Part shown: positions 32,001 through 39,905 of the stretch, in pieces
Layout of the letters: each line of letters begins with the position of its first letter
Numbering within the stretch: position 1 is the stretch's first letter
Assembly: GCA_938005315.1 (NCBI GenBank)
Contig: CALLOB010000074.1
Coordinates: 1 to 43,099 of the forward strand
Length of the DNA stretch: 43,099 nucleotides
Direction: 5' to 3'
Source of the DNA: an uncultured Phycisphaerae bacterium
GTDB taxonomy: Bacteria > Planctomycetota > Phycisphaerae > UBA1845 > PWPN01
Translations under genes and position numbers: made by a program
Notes under the pieces: model-generated
The model's database searches: none
What the model saw: only the letters and a program-made list of their open reading frames with translations
Told to the model about the DNA's origin: nothing

Positions 32001-33209
32001 GCCCGTGCCCTCTCCGGGAGCCATGAACGCCGAACGCCCCAGCAGGACGCTCTGCTCGGGCTCCACCTGAACCTCCGGCCGCAGCGGTGCCGGCCGGGTC
32101 GTGACCTTCGGCGTCACGATGCGGGCGCCGGCGAGCTTCTGGCGGTCCTGGCGGTCCCATTCGTTCTGCTCGGCGCGTTGCTGCTCCAGGAACACCGAAA
32201 CCGGCTTCTGGCCTTCGCACAGCGTCACCGCCTGAGCCGTGACCGTGCGTTCCTCGGCCGGCCACTGGCTGACAAAGTACGGGCCGTCTTTGGCGATGTT
32301 GCCGTCCAGCGGCCGGCCGGCCAGCACGACCACGCCGTGTTCGGCCGGCTGGGGCGCGACCCGGAACTCCTGCGGCTCCAAGGCGACGATAAACGGTACC
32401 CCCAGCACGCGCAGGTAATCTGCCCGCCCGGCCGGAGGGATCAGCCGGGCGCGGTTGGTGTTCCGCTGCGACAGGTACTCCAGCAGATTGCGGAAAAAAC
32501 GCTCCAGGTTCGGGCGATGGGCATCGCCGGCGGTGCTGAAATCCGGCAGCCGCCAGCCGACGAAGATCACGCGGCCGCGGCCCACCGTGTACTCGACCAC
32601 CGGCCGCTCGCCGGGACCGGCGTTGCCGTCGGCCAGGAGCGTGCCATGGGGACCCGGCGTGCCGTAGAAGTCCGCCAGGGCGTTTCCGCCGAAGCTGGTC
32701 AGCAGAATCGGGGCGGAGGTGTCCAGTCCGGCGAAGACCGGGTGGTTGCGCTGTTCCGGCACGACCACCAGCCCGGAGACGTAACCCTCCGACGCCGGAG
32801 CCAGAACCCGCGGGGTCGTCGGTTCGAGTTCCATCCGCGTCAGCAGCCGCCCGGCCGCGCCGGACAGCAGCACGGCCCCGCCCTGTCGCACGTAGACCGC
32901 CAGATCGTCGATCGCCGCCTCGGGAAACCCGGCCACGGGGTTGTCGCCCTCGTGGTACCACACGACGTCGAACTCTTCGGGGGCCCGGCGTCGGTCCGCG
33001 TCCTGCAGCCCGCCGTGCTCGTGCGGCCGGAGCAGCGCGGTCTCGCCGACAGTCGCGGCGAAAGCGGCGCCGGCGGCGTTGCGAGGACCGGGCGAGGGCG
33101 CCGGATCGATCATCGCGATGCGCAGACCGGCCCGGACGGGCGACACGCAGACTGCGACGGTCAGTACCAGCAGGATCCGGAGACTGATCAGACTTGCGTG
33201 ATGTCTCAT
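29025..33209 (-). CDS. Large secreted six-hairpin glycosidase-like protein
   Basis: 1394 residues from the ATG at 33209; signal peptide ends near VRAG. Residues about 30-260 resemble a class-I glutamine-amidotransferase/ThuA-like domain without clear catalytic residues (EEFDVVWYHEGDNP ... GGAVLLSGAAGRLL). The middle is beta-sandwich. Residues about 735-1050 look like an (alpha/alpha)6 toroid of glycosidases: YHRKGPGLYLGEIWQMYSHI, GLQWGGDHEAAADN, NDPDGDGLFQDWYEYWN, NSDWFPIRWSTQWVPTGDT. The C-terminal ~250 residues are a further beta domain. No specific GH family can be named. The dockerin protein gene lies 189 bp upstream on the same strand, suggesting one expression unit. Confidence 0.75.
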   Translation of the reverse strand: MRHHASLISLRILLVLTVAVCVSPVRAGLRIAMIDPAPSPGPRNAAGAAFAATVGETALLRPHEHGGLQDADRRRAPEEFDVVWYHEGDNPVAGFPEAAIDDLAVYVRQGGAVLLSGAAGRLLTRMELEPTTPRVLAPASEGYVSGLVVVPEQRNHPVFAGLDTSAPILLTSFGGNALADFYGTPGPHGTLLADGNAGPGERPVVEYTVGRGRVIFVGWRLPDFSTAGDAHRPNLERFFRNLLEYLSQRNTNRARLIPPAGRADYLRVLGVPFIVALEPQEFRVAPQPAEHGVVVLAGRPLDGNIAKDGPYFVSQWPAEERTVTAQAVTLCEGQKPVSVFLEQQRAEQNEWDRQDRQKLAGARIVTPKVTTRPAPLRPEVQVEPEQSVLLGRSAFMAPGEGTGDVTPVYEPLEDGGFRITGGRRPLNRMIVQGQNRMVTGDVPLFRMETGTGAGCYAQDRIYPLWPRPDAQSGQATPCLGTLRLGVASGDGGTVWLHELESVTTTFRPGYTAYELAGPGGAWKASLVAAPSLNGHGMICRIAFDREVVLRWRCGGLWWLPGEPQANRVEFVGRAAEISEPGLPDGLTVAGCNVEGDFQRVSGPGGQEAEFTAGAPGRVFHVAATWGILRHDEDLADRTAARLDTPVTAAWGPDLDRMKQAWRACFVEDALRPRERFAELIAAPQEALEATCNLWDRRREEFRIRTPDVRLNALINWERCRSAYHRKGPGLYLGEIWQMYSHISTGWYGLQWGGDHEAAADNLRLYAAFQTQDGFIQWVSPSLVGFLAENNTPYWVDQVWWHYAWTGDRAFAAQMWPAVRRAVAWQCRQNDPDGDGLFQDWYEYWNCDSNGKGPKAAAPSAMSWAMFDRAARLGEAVGDAAAAAEYRALADRTRAAVFRELWREEKGRLGSIGGDGIWRGHGQTWEQYLAINAGLLEGESGRRAMRWLVSHYGFEPRPGVKLLSNSDWFPIRWSTQWVPTGDTMLAALAGMKCGDVAVFWPFVQTAVGSAFRSEFPGIGMGISNCGAGGGDREDVDSVDPYVHWAVRGLFGVEPAVHEGRIDICPAFPADWTEASLRTPDLEYAYRREGDRATFRIRTPRPLVRRVRAAFGGPEVVTAPETESLVVVAVPEPPAPPGAPDHPPTILAEQQPPTPQEQGAPLEAGDRERLVVFDLAAACNTTLERLILTPFIFDYEGLHEIPGVSAPNPQMLQYWWGNPGIAIPPSPRALEASNGVPFLTVGRPRTGRDEPPPDLLALSSWPPWPLPGAATIEVGMRCRRLWLLLQGYVHPMKNYIANGEVVLIYADGSRHVESLVPPFNLDCYFQHFARRGVPVPRGRVATPHGWSFVPGGMMNPHADALEIPCDASRVLAAVEIRATCTEGVIGVVGMTALEAP

Positions 33210-33398
33210 GACCTCCTCTTCCGTCCGATGAAAGACACAACGGCCACGCGAGCCCGCCGGGGCGTGGGTGCGGCGCTCGACGGCCGGCCGAGCATAAGCC
33301 GGCCGGGGCAGTGCTTTCAACGACCGAGGGAAAGCCGGCCCGCGGCGGGCCTTGCCGTCGCTGCCGGCCCACGTCGCGCGGCCGGCGGCGGACCGCGT

Positions 33399-35261
33399 TC
33401 AGCGGACCGGGGCGCAGTCGTGGGCCGGCAGCACGTTCGGCCCGGAAAAACACCTCAGGAAGATCTGCAGGTCGTCGGGGTCCACATCGCCGTCGCCGTC
33501 GAGCCGGGCGTCGGCGCAGGCCGCGTCGTTTTGCGGAATGCCCTGACCGGAGTAGCAGGCCTGCAGGAAGCCGAAATCGCGGATGTCCACGTCCTCGTCG
33601 CGGTCGAAGTCCGGCGGCACGGTCTGCACCATGACCTGAACCGCCAGGCCGGTCGGGCTGTTGGTCGCCCCGGGAGCGGTCACGGTGACGGTCGCCGGGT
33701 ACGTTCCCACGCCCAGGGATGCCACGTCGTAGGTGAGGGTGATGAGGTCCGGTTCGCCGGCCGAATCGCCGGCGGTCGGATCGACCTCCAGCCACGCGGC
33801 GTCGTCGGCGATGGTATAGACCAGCAGATCGTTGCCGATGTTGGTCACGGTGAAGTTCTCCGGCGGCAGGCTGCCGCCGCGGTGCAGCTTGCGCACGATG
33901 GCGGTCGGGTTGAGCTGGATCCGCGGTCCGATGGGCCGATACTCCAGAATGGTCATCGAGACGTCCTGCGTCGGGCGCTGAATCCACTCGGCGCCGTTCC
34001 AGAACCAGCCGGTTCCGCCGTCGTAGCTGTCGGTGTCCATGATGTAGGGGTTGAAACCCTGCGAGCCCATCGGCGGGTTGACGGTCTCGAACTCCACGAA
34101 GTAGGTCTGGCCCGCCGTGAGGCGCACCTCGTTGGGGTCGTAGCTGACGCCGTGCAGGCCCGAGCCGAAGCTCTGATAGGCCGCGGCCGTCTTCTTCGTC
34201 GGAGAGATCTGCGGCCCGCCCGGTCCGCCCTCCCGGATACGCCAGGTGAAGGTCAGGTCCCAGATGTGGTTGGCCCCGGACGCCCAGACGTCCACCGCCG
34301 CCAGACTGGCCTGCGTGGCCGTGAACGTCTGCCCCCACTTGACCGAGAAGTTGCCCTCCAGCAGCTGGCCCAGGCCCTGCGTGCGCTTGTTCATGGTCAC
34401 CACGGTGCCGTCGTTGTCGCTGAAGACCACCAGGTTGATGTCGAAGTTCTGAGGGGTGCCCGCGGAGTTGTATGCCCGGCCGCCGACGTAACTGTTGGGG
34501 TCCTTGTTCCGCTTGTAGGGCTGGATCACCCCGGATCCGCCGTTGGCCGTCAGCCGGATCGCGTAGGTCTGGCCCGCGTCCGTCGGGGCTTCCTGCGAGC
34601 GGAACCGCACCCAGTTGTCGGTCACCGCCCCGACGTCCGGGTCGACGCGCTCGACGACCACCGGCCAGTTCCGCACGTCCGGATCTCCGTTGTCGCGCAT
34701 CAGGGCCACGGACACGCTGGCGGGGCTGTTGCCCGCGTAGCTGAACTCCACCCCCCGGATGCCGGTGCCGGTGGCCACGAAGGTCTGGTACCAGCGGTTC
34801 TCCGGCCCGGTCCAGTCGCTCTTGAAGTAGGTCGAGTAGTCGATGCCCAGATCGATGTTCAACTCAATGAACGCCCCCTCGGGAACCACCACATAAGGCA
34901 CGACGCGAGGGGCGACATAGAACAGCGGCTGGTTGACCAGGATCGAATAGCCCGCCGCCGGCAGGCTGTCGATGCAGAACGCCCCGTCGTGCGTCGTCAC
35001 CGTCTGGCAGCCGCCGTTATAGACCGTCGTGCCCAGCCGCCGCGACGGCCCCACGAGGCTGTCATCGGCGGGCGAGAGAAACAGGTTGGTTTCGTAGAGT
35101 TCCTGGTAGCCCAGCACCGGGTTGCCCTTGACCTTCTCGAACCGCGCATGGCCATGCACGCCGCCGGCCGCCGGCGCGGACTGAGCCGCCAGCAGCAACC
35201 CGATGACCGTCAGAATCGACGAAGTGCCCGTCGCCGGAGAGATCCTTTCAGAACGCCGCAT
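33399..35261 (-). CDS. Secreted protein with C-terminal dockerin-like Ca-binding motifs
   Basis: 620 residues; ATG follows GGGAGGAA, with a signal peptide (about 10-32). The N-terminal part (about 35-130) is beta-rich with a carboxypeptidase-regulatory-like fold pattern (HGHARFEKVKGNPVLGYQEL ... THDGAFCIDSLPAAGYSILV). Several beta-sandwich segments follow, including repeats of a QTY-type strand motif (AGQTYAIRLTA, AGQTYFVEFET), and a BACON-like domain (ENFTVTNIGNDLLVYTIADDAAWLEV). At the end (about 551-608) are two EF-hand-like loops, DFDRDEDVDIRDF and LDGDGDVDPDDL, each followed by a hydrophobic helix: a dockerin-like module as in Phycisphaerae surface proteins. It may recruit or anchor other proteins; cohesin partners are not in the window. 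Confidence 0.8.
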   Translation of the reverse strand: MRRSERISPATGTSSILTVIGLLLAAQSAPAAGGVHGHARFEKVKGNPVLGYQELYETNLFLSPADDSLVGPSRRLGTTVYNGGCQTVTTHDGAFCIDSLPAAGYSILVNQPLFYVAPRVVPYVVVPEGAFIELNIDLGIDYSTYFKSDWTGPENRWYQTFVATGTGIRGVEFSYAGNSPASVSVALMRDNGDPDVRNWPVVVERVDPDVGAVTDNWVRFRSQEAPTDAGQTYAIRLTANGGSGVIQPYKRNKDPNSYVGGRAYNSAGTPQNFDINLVVFSDNDGTVVTMNKRTQGLGQLLEGNFSVKWGQTFTATQASLAAVDVWASGANHIWDLTFTWRIREGGPGGPQISPTKKTAAAYQSFGSGLHGVSYDPNEVRLTAGQTYFVEFETVNPPMGSQGFNPYIMDTDSYDGGTGWFWNGAEWIQRPTQDVSMTILEYRPIGPRIQLNPTAIVRKLHRGGSLPPENFTVTNIGNDLLVYTIADDAAWLEVDPTAGDSAGEPDLITLTYDVASLGVGTYPATVTVTAPGATNSPTGLAVQVMVQTVPPDFDRDEDVDIRDFGFLQACYSGQGIPQNDAACADARLDGDGDVDPDDLQIFLRCFSGPNVLPAHDCAPVR

Positions 35262-35381
35262 GGGTTCCTCCCGGTCTGGATGTGCAGACGCGGCGATGCC
35301 GCGCCGAATGAGGATGAACCACAGACCTGGCGTCGGGGCGCGGACGGGAAATGCCCCGCACCGGGCTGCCGGCCTGTATTA

Positions 35382-35409
35382 CTTATACCCGACCGGCCGC
35401 CCGACGGAA
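35382..35409 (-). promoter_or_regulatory. Predicted promoter for the dockerin protein gene
   Basis: Minus strand TTCCGT (35409-35404), 16 nt, TATAAG (35387-35382). Leader of about 115 nt. Shares the divergent intergenic region with the promoter at 35445-35474. Confidence 0.4.
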
Positions 35410-35444
35410 ATGCGTCTCGAAGGGATGGCATCAGCCGGGAACGC

Positions 35445-35474
35445 TTGCCGTCGGGTTCGTCGACGGCTTATTCT
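35445..35474 (+). promoter_or_regulatory. Predicted promoter for the divergent glycosidase-like gene
   Basis: TTGCCG (35445-35450), 18 nt, TATTCT (35469-35474), about 75 bp before the ATG. The two divergent promoters are only about 35 bp apart, so joint regulation is plausible. Confidence 0.45.
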
Positions 35475-35550
35475 GGTCGAATACCCTGACCGGGCGAACT
35501 TCGCGCGACCGGCGCGTGAAACCCCGGCTTGACCGGATGGAGGTGAGCCC

Positions 35551-37188
35551 ATGGGTCTTCAACTCGGATTCGGGGCGATTCTGGCGGCCTGCCTGGCCGG
35601 CGGCAGTGTACCGGCGGTCGGAGATCCACTGGAGGCGTGGGCGGACGGGCGCCCGACCTGCCGGCTGGTTCTTCCGGCCGGCGACGCCCGCACCGCCCGG
35701 CTGGCCCGGGCCACGTTGAATCGCTACCTCGGGCGCTCGTTCGGCGTCGAGTGGCCGGTGGTCGCCGAGCCTTCCGGGCACGGCACCTACGTCCTGTGCG
35801 GCACGCCGGAGAACAATCCCTGGATCGCCAGGGTGCTCGGATCGCAGGCGGCCGACGAGAGCTCGGACCTGGGCGACGAGGGTTTCCGCCTGCGGACCGT
35901 AGAGCACGACGGCTCGCGCTTCGTGATCGTCCAGGGCCGCACGCCCCGCGCGGTCAAGCACGGCTGCCAGGAACTGGTGTTCTACCGCCTCCGTGCCTCC
36001 GGCCGCCGCGGGTGGATCGACGCGCCGCTGGACGTGACCATGACTCCGGCGATGGCCTACCGCGGCAGTTACATGCTGCCCTGCTGGTCGGCGCACGACT
36101 CGCTGGATTCCTGGAAGCGGGCGCTGCTGTTCAACTCCGAGCTGACGCTCAACCGCAACTGGTTCTGGCTCGACGGGTTTCCGGTGGCCGGCCACACCGG
36201 CGAGTACGCCGGCACCGCACTGGCCTCGGACCGCAACGTCCGGGAACTGATCGACCTGACCCGGGCGGAGGATATGAAGTTCCTCATCGGCGGAGGCTGG
36301 TTCAACTGGCACCACGAGAAGGCCGTGGGCAAGGATTACGCCCGCGGGCGGGACTACTACCTGGCCTATCTCGACGCCTTCGAGGACTTCGACGGCTTCT
36401 ACATCGAGCCGACCGGCGAAGGGGCGGAGACCGCCGCCTGGGAGCCCGAGTGCGACATGTTGATCGAGTTGATCCGCACCGTGCATGCCCGTCGGCCCGG
36501 GATGGAGTTCGCCGTGGCCATCGGGAAATTCAACAACCCCGAGTACCTGCGGCGGATGAGCCGGCTGGACCCGAAGCGCGTGTTCTGGTGGTGGTGCTGG
36601 GGGGACCCCCTGCGCGACCGGGCCACGGAGCTGTATCCCGGCGTGCTGCGCTGGCACATCGTGGCGCCGATGATGGAATATCACGGCTCGATGAAGGCGC
36701 CCGAACCGGCGGAGCGCGTGCTGGCCGGCATCGTGACCAGCTACGACCCCGGGCAGGGCTTCGGCAACCCCTGGGAGGGCTGGGGACGGCTGGGCGTGGA
36801 TCATCCGCGCGATTTCGACCCGTGGGACGTCCCGTTTTTCGCGCATCAGTACCTCTATCGCGAGCGGTGCTGGCGGCCGGAGCTGGCCGAGGAGGATTTC
36901 ATCGCCCGCCTGCAGACCCGGCTCTTCGACGCCGACGCACCCTCCGAGGCCGCGACGCGGTACTGGGCGCTCTCGCAGCTGACCCTGCGGGCCAATGTCG
37001 GGAACAGGCCGACCCCGGCCGATCTGGCGCCGCTGCGGGAGTTCATGAACGCCGTTTCCGGCCGGCTGTTCACCCCACGGACCATGGACACCCTGCGGCG
37101 GATGGAAAAGGCCCTGCGGGAACTCGATCGGCTGGCCCGTCCGGCGGACACCAGCCCGTCCGGCGGGGCCACCGCCCCGGCCGGCTGA
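35551..37188 (+). CDS. Secreted glycoside-hydrolase-like protein
   Basis: 545 residues, ATG after GGAGGTGAG; signal peptide about 1-23. Residues about 28-150 resemble the N-terminal beta-alpha domain of GH20/GH67/GH84-type enzymes (CRLVLPAGDARTARLARATLNRYLG, HGTYVLCGTPENNP, VIVQGRTPRAVKHGCQEL). From about 165 follows a barrel-like part: YRGSYMLPCW, LNRNWFWLDGFP, DMKFLIGGGWFNWHHEKA, FDGFYIEPTGEGAE (candidate acid residues Glu), RPGMEFAVAIGKFN and KRVFWWWCWGDP. Such an arrangement suggests a polysaccharide- or glycoside-acting enzyme, but I cannot name a family or substrate. It is divergent from the dockerin gene and convergent with serA. Confidence 0.75.
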   Translation: MGLQLGFGAILAACLAGGSVPAVGDPLEAWADGRPTCRLVLPAGDARTARLARATLNRYLGRSFGVEWPVVAEPSGHGTYVLCGTPENNPWIARVLGSQAADESSDLGDEGFRLRTVEHDGSRFVIVQGRTPRAVKHGCQELVFYRLRASGRRGWIDAPLDVTMTPAMAYRGSYMLPCWSAHDSLDSWKRALLFNSELTLNRNWFWLDGFPVAGHTGEYAGTALASDRNVRELIDLTRAEDMKFLIGGGWFNWHHEKAVGKDYARGRDYYLAYLDAFEDFDGFYIEPTGEGAETAAWEPECDMLIELIRTVHARRPGMEFAVAIGKFNNPEYLRRMSRLDPKRVFWWWCWGDPLRDRATELYPGVLRWHIVAPMMEYHGSMKAPEPAERVLAGIVTSYDPGQGFGNPWEGWGRLGVDHPRDFDPWDVPFFAHQYLYRERCWRPELAEEDFIARLQTRLFDADAPSEAATRYWALSQLTLRANVGNRPTPADLAPLREFMNAVSGRLFTPRTMDTLRRMEKALRELDRLARPADTSPSGGATAPAG

Positions 37189-37241
37189 GAGCCTGAGGCC
37201 GCAGCCGGGGGTCGCGCGAAAAGACGGCACGGAAGTCCCCG

Positions 37242-37263
37242 CGGCCGGGCACGAATCCGGCCG
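37242..37263. terminator. Stem-loop between convergent genes
   Basis: CGGCCGG (37242-37248) pairs with CCGGCCG (37257-37263), 7 bp, loop GCACGAAT. It lies in the 137-bp gap between the glycosidase-like gene and serA; no T-run. Confidence 0.35.
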
Positions 37264-37325
37264 GCGCAACGGCTCGCACGGCCGGGCGAGGTTCCGTCGA
37301 CGTAAGCCGGCGGGAATGCCGGGCG

Positions 37326-38909
37326 CTACAGCTCGATGCGGCGCACCAGGGTGATGTGCGGCCGGCCCCGCAGGGCCTCCAGAACCTCATCGGACAGCCC
37401 CTTGCGCCCGACGCGGATCAGGAACATCGACTGCTTCAGCCGGCTGGAGTGCGAGAACTCGAAGCGCTGGATCAGCACCCCGCGCTCGTCCAGCACGCCG
37501 GCGATCCCGCTGACCACGCCGAGGCGGTCCTCGCTGCGGATCGCCAGGAACGTCCCGGACGGCTCGACCTCGAACGGGAAGTCGTCGATCAGGGCGATGC
37601 GCGGGTGCGGCCCGCTGAAGACCACGCCGCCGATGGTGAACCGCTCCCCCCGGCCGGTGAAGACGAACGTCACCGCGCTGCGCGAGCCGCGGTCCTCGGG
37701 AATGTCGCTGATCGCCACCTCCAGGCCGATGCTGCGGGCCCGCAGGTCGGCGTTGACGTAGCTGACGTAGGGCAGCCTCGGGGCCAGAAAACCCTGCAGA
37801 AACGCCAGCCGCAGCAGCGTGGCGTCGTGGCCGGCCAGGTCGCCGCGCAGCGAGATCGTGAGCCGCTCGGGCGTGAAATGCATGAACTGGGACGCGAACG
37901 CCCCCAGCTTCTCGCACAGCACGATGCCGGCGGCGGCCTCGTCGCCCTCGAGCATCCGCACCTGGGGCATGTTCACCGGGTAATCGACGATTCCCCCGCG
38001 CAACGCCCGCGGCACCTGCTCGGCGATGCACTCGGCCACCCGAAGCTGGGCCTCCTCGGTGGAGGCTCCGATGTGCGGGGTGAGCACCACGTTGGGCAGG
38101 GCCGCGAAAGGGTTATCGACCGGCGGTTCGGATTCAAAGGTGTCGATGCCCGCCCCGGCGACATGCCCGGACCGCAGCGCCGCCAGCAGGGCGGCCTCGT
38201 CGATGATTCCGCCGCGGGCGGCATTCAGGATCACCACGCCGGGCTTCATCCGGGCCAGCTCGGCGGCCCCGATCATGCCCGTGGTCTCGCCGTTCTTGGG
38301 CACGTGCACGCTGACGATGTCGGACTGGCGGATCAGCGCCTCCAGATCCACCCGCTCGACCCGGTGCCGGGCGAAGGTCTCCTCCGGAATGTAGGGGTCG
38401 CAGGCCAGCACCCGCATGTCGAACCCCTGGCAGAACCGGGCCACGCGATGACCGACATTGCCCAGCCCGATGATGCCGATGGTCTTGCCGCACAGCTCGA
38501 CACCCTGAAAACGGTGACGGTCCCAGCCGCCGGCCCGCATGGTCGCATCCGCCGACGTAATCCGCCGCACCACCGCCAGCAGCAGCCCCACGGTCAGCTC
38601 CGCCGCGGAGTTGGTGTTCTTGCCCGGCGTGTTGAGCACCAGAATGCCCTTCTCGGTCGCGTAGGGGATGTCGATGTTGCCCACCCCCACGGCCGCCCGG
38701 GCGATCACCTTCAGCTCCGCCGCCGCATCGATCAGCTCGCGGGTCACGTCGGTCTCGGAACGCGAAACGATGCAGTGGAAGGGCCGGATGATCTTGAGGA
38801 TCTCCGGCATCGGCAGGTCCGGGCGGAAATCGACCTCCAGGTCCGGCTCGGCACGCAGACGCTCGACGCCGACCGGGTGGATCGCCCCGGTGATCAGCAC
38901 GCGGTACAT
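37326..38909 (-). CDS. serA: D-3-phosphoglycerate dehydrogenase
   Basis: 527 residues from the ATG at 38909, the long form. Oxidises 3-phosphoglycerate to phosphohydroxypyruvate, the first step of serine synthesis. The substrate domain opens YRVLITGAIHPVGVERL; the NAD-binding signature is GLGNVG (148-153); Arg232 (NAARGG), Glu261 (FESEPP) and His279 (TPHIGAS) form the active site. After it come the ~150-residue intervening domain (ASB) and a C-terminal ACT domain (about 450-527, FLAIRSEDRLGVVSGIAGVLDERGVLIQ), the usual site of serine feedback. GAGGAAA upstream of the ATG. Divergent from larB. Confidence 0.96.
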   Translation of the reverse strand: MYRVLITGAIHPVGVERLRAEPDLEVDFRPDLPMPEILKIIRPFHCIVSRSETDVTRELIDAAAELKVIARAAVGVGNIDIPYATEKGILVLNTPGKNTNSAAELTVGLLLAVVRRITSADATMRAGGWDRHRFQGVELCGKTIGIIGLGNVGHRVARFCQGFDMRVLACDPYIPEETFARHRVERVDLEALIRQSDIVSVHVPKNGETTGMIGAAELARMKPGVVILNAARGGIIDEAALLAALRSGHVAGAGIDTFESEPPVDNPFAALPNVVLTPHIGASTEEAQLRVAECIAEQVPRALRGGIVDYPVNMPQVRMLEGDEAAAGIVLCEKLGAFASQFMHFTPERLTISLRGDLAGHDATLLRLAFLQGFLAPRLPYVSYVNADLRARSIGLEVAISDIPEDRGSRSAVTFVFTGRGERFTIGGVVFSGPHPRIALIDDFPFEVEPSGTFLAIRSEDRLGVVSGIAGVLDERGVLIQRFEFSHSSRLKQSMFLIRVGRKGLSDEVLEALRGRPHITLVRRIEL

Positions 38910-38954
38910 CGCGGGTTTCCTCAGGGAGAACACAAGTCCGGGTCGAAAACCGCG

Positions 38955-38984
38955 ATGATACCCGCCGGCCACAACCGGCCGCAA
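38955..38984 (-). promoter_or_regulatory. Predicted serA promoter
   Basis: Minus strand TTGCGG (38984-38979), 18 nt, TATCAT (38960-38955), giving a leader of about 40 nt. Confidence 0.45.
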
Positions 38985-39027
38985 CCGACCGCGACGCCGC
39001 TGGCGTGCCGGCGACGGCGGCGCTATC

Positions 39028-39894
39028 ATGCAAGGTATGGACGCCCACCGCCTCCGCCGGCTCCTCACCGACGTCCGCGCCGGCCGTCGATCCGTCGACG
39101 ACGCCCTGGCCGACCTGCGGCAGATGCCCTTCGAGGACCTGGGCTTCGCCAAGGTCGATCATCACCGCGGCATCCGCTGCGGCTTCCCGGAGGTCATCTA
39201 CTGCGAGGGCAAGCAGGCCGGGCAGGTCGTGGCCATCGTGCAGCGGCGCCTGGCCGGCGGCGGTAACGTGCTGGCCACCCGGGCCTCACCCGAGGTCGCC
39301 CGGGCCGTCCGCCGCCGGGTGTCCGCGGCCCGCTACAACCCCATGGCCCGAACCATCACCGTCCGGCAGCAGGCCGACAAGGCCCCGGCGCCAGGTTACG
39401 TGGCCATCGTCTGCGCCGGCACCTCCGACATGCCCGTGGCCGAGGAGGCCCGCGAAACCTGCGAGATCATGGACCAGCCGACGCGCTGCTTCTACGACGT
39501 CGGCGTGGCCGGAATCCACCGCCTGCTGGCCTGCGCCGAGGATCTGCAGAAGGCCGTCGCCGTCGTGGTCTGCGCCGGCATGGAGGGCGCCCTGCCCAGC
39601 GTGGTCGGCGGGCTGGTGGCCTGCCCGGTGATCGCCGTGCCGACCTCCGTCGGCTACGGAGCCAGCCTCGGCGGCCTGGCACCCCTGCTGACCATGCTCA
39701 ACAGCTGCGCCGCCGGCGTCTGCGTGGTCAACATCGACAACGGCTTCGGTGCCGGCTACCTGGCTGCCCTGATCGGACGAACGGCCGTTGCGGGTACCGC
39801 GAATCACGGGGCCGATGCCGCCGGTCCGCCCCGCAACCCGCCGCCGGGCCCGACGGCCTCGACGCGGCAGGCCCGACGTCGCCGGACCGGATGA
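39028..39894 (+). CDS. larB: LarB-type NaAD carboxylase/hydrolase (AIR-carboxylase-like)
   Basis: 288 residues. LarB carboxylates nicotinic acid adenine dinucleotide, the first step of nickel-pincer nucleotide cofactor synthesis. The N-terminal part has the family sequence LRRLLTDVRAGRRSVDDALADLR and FAKVDHHRGIRCGFPEVIYCEGK; the PurE-like part follows with VAIVCAGTSDMPVAEEA, DVGVAGIHRLL, VVCAGMEGALPSVVGGLVACPVIAVPTSVGYGA and LLTMLNSCAAGVCVVNIDNGFGA. A Pro/Arg-rich tail of ~35 residues is extra. Start is ATG 39028 or 39037 (the latter fits homologues better); neither has a ribosome site, so a leaderless start is possible. No larC or larE in the window. Overlaps the next gene's first ATG. Confidence 0.9.
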   Translation: MQGMDAHRLRRLLTDVRAGRRSVDDALADLRQMPFEDLGFAKVDHHRGIRCGFPEVIYCEGKQAGQVVAIVQRRLAGGGNVLATRASPEVARAVRRRVSAARYNPMARTITVRQQADKAPAPGYVAIVCAGTSDMPVAEEARETCEIMDQPTRCFYDVGVAGIHRLLACAEDLQKAVAVVVCAGMEGALPSVVGGLVACPVIAVPTSVGYGASLGGLAPLLTMLNSCAAGVCVVNIDNGFGAGYLAALIGRTAVAGTANHGADAAGPPRNPPPGPTASTRQARRRRTG

Positions 39895-39905
39895 GAGGAG
39901 CCGCC

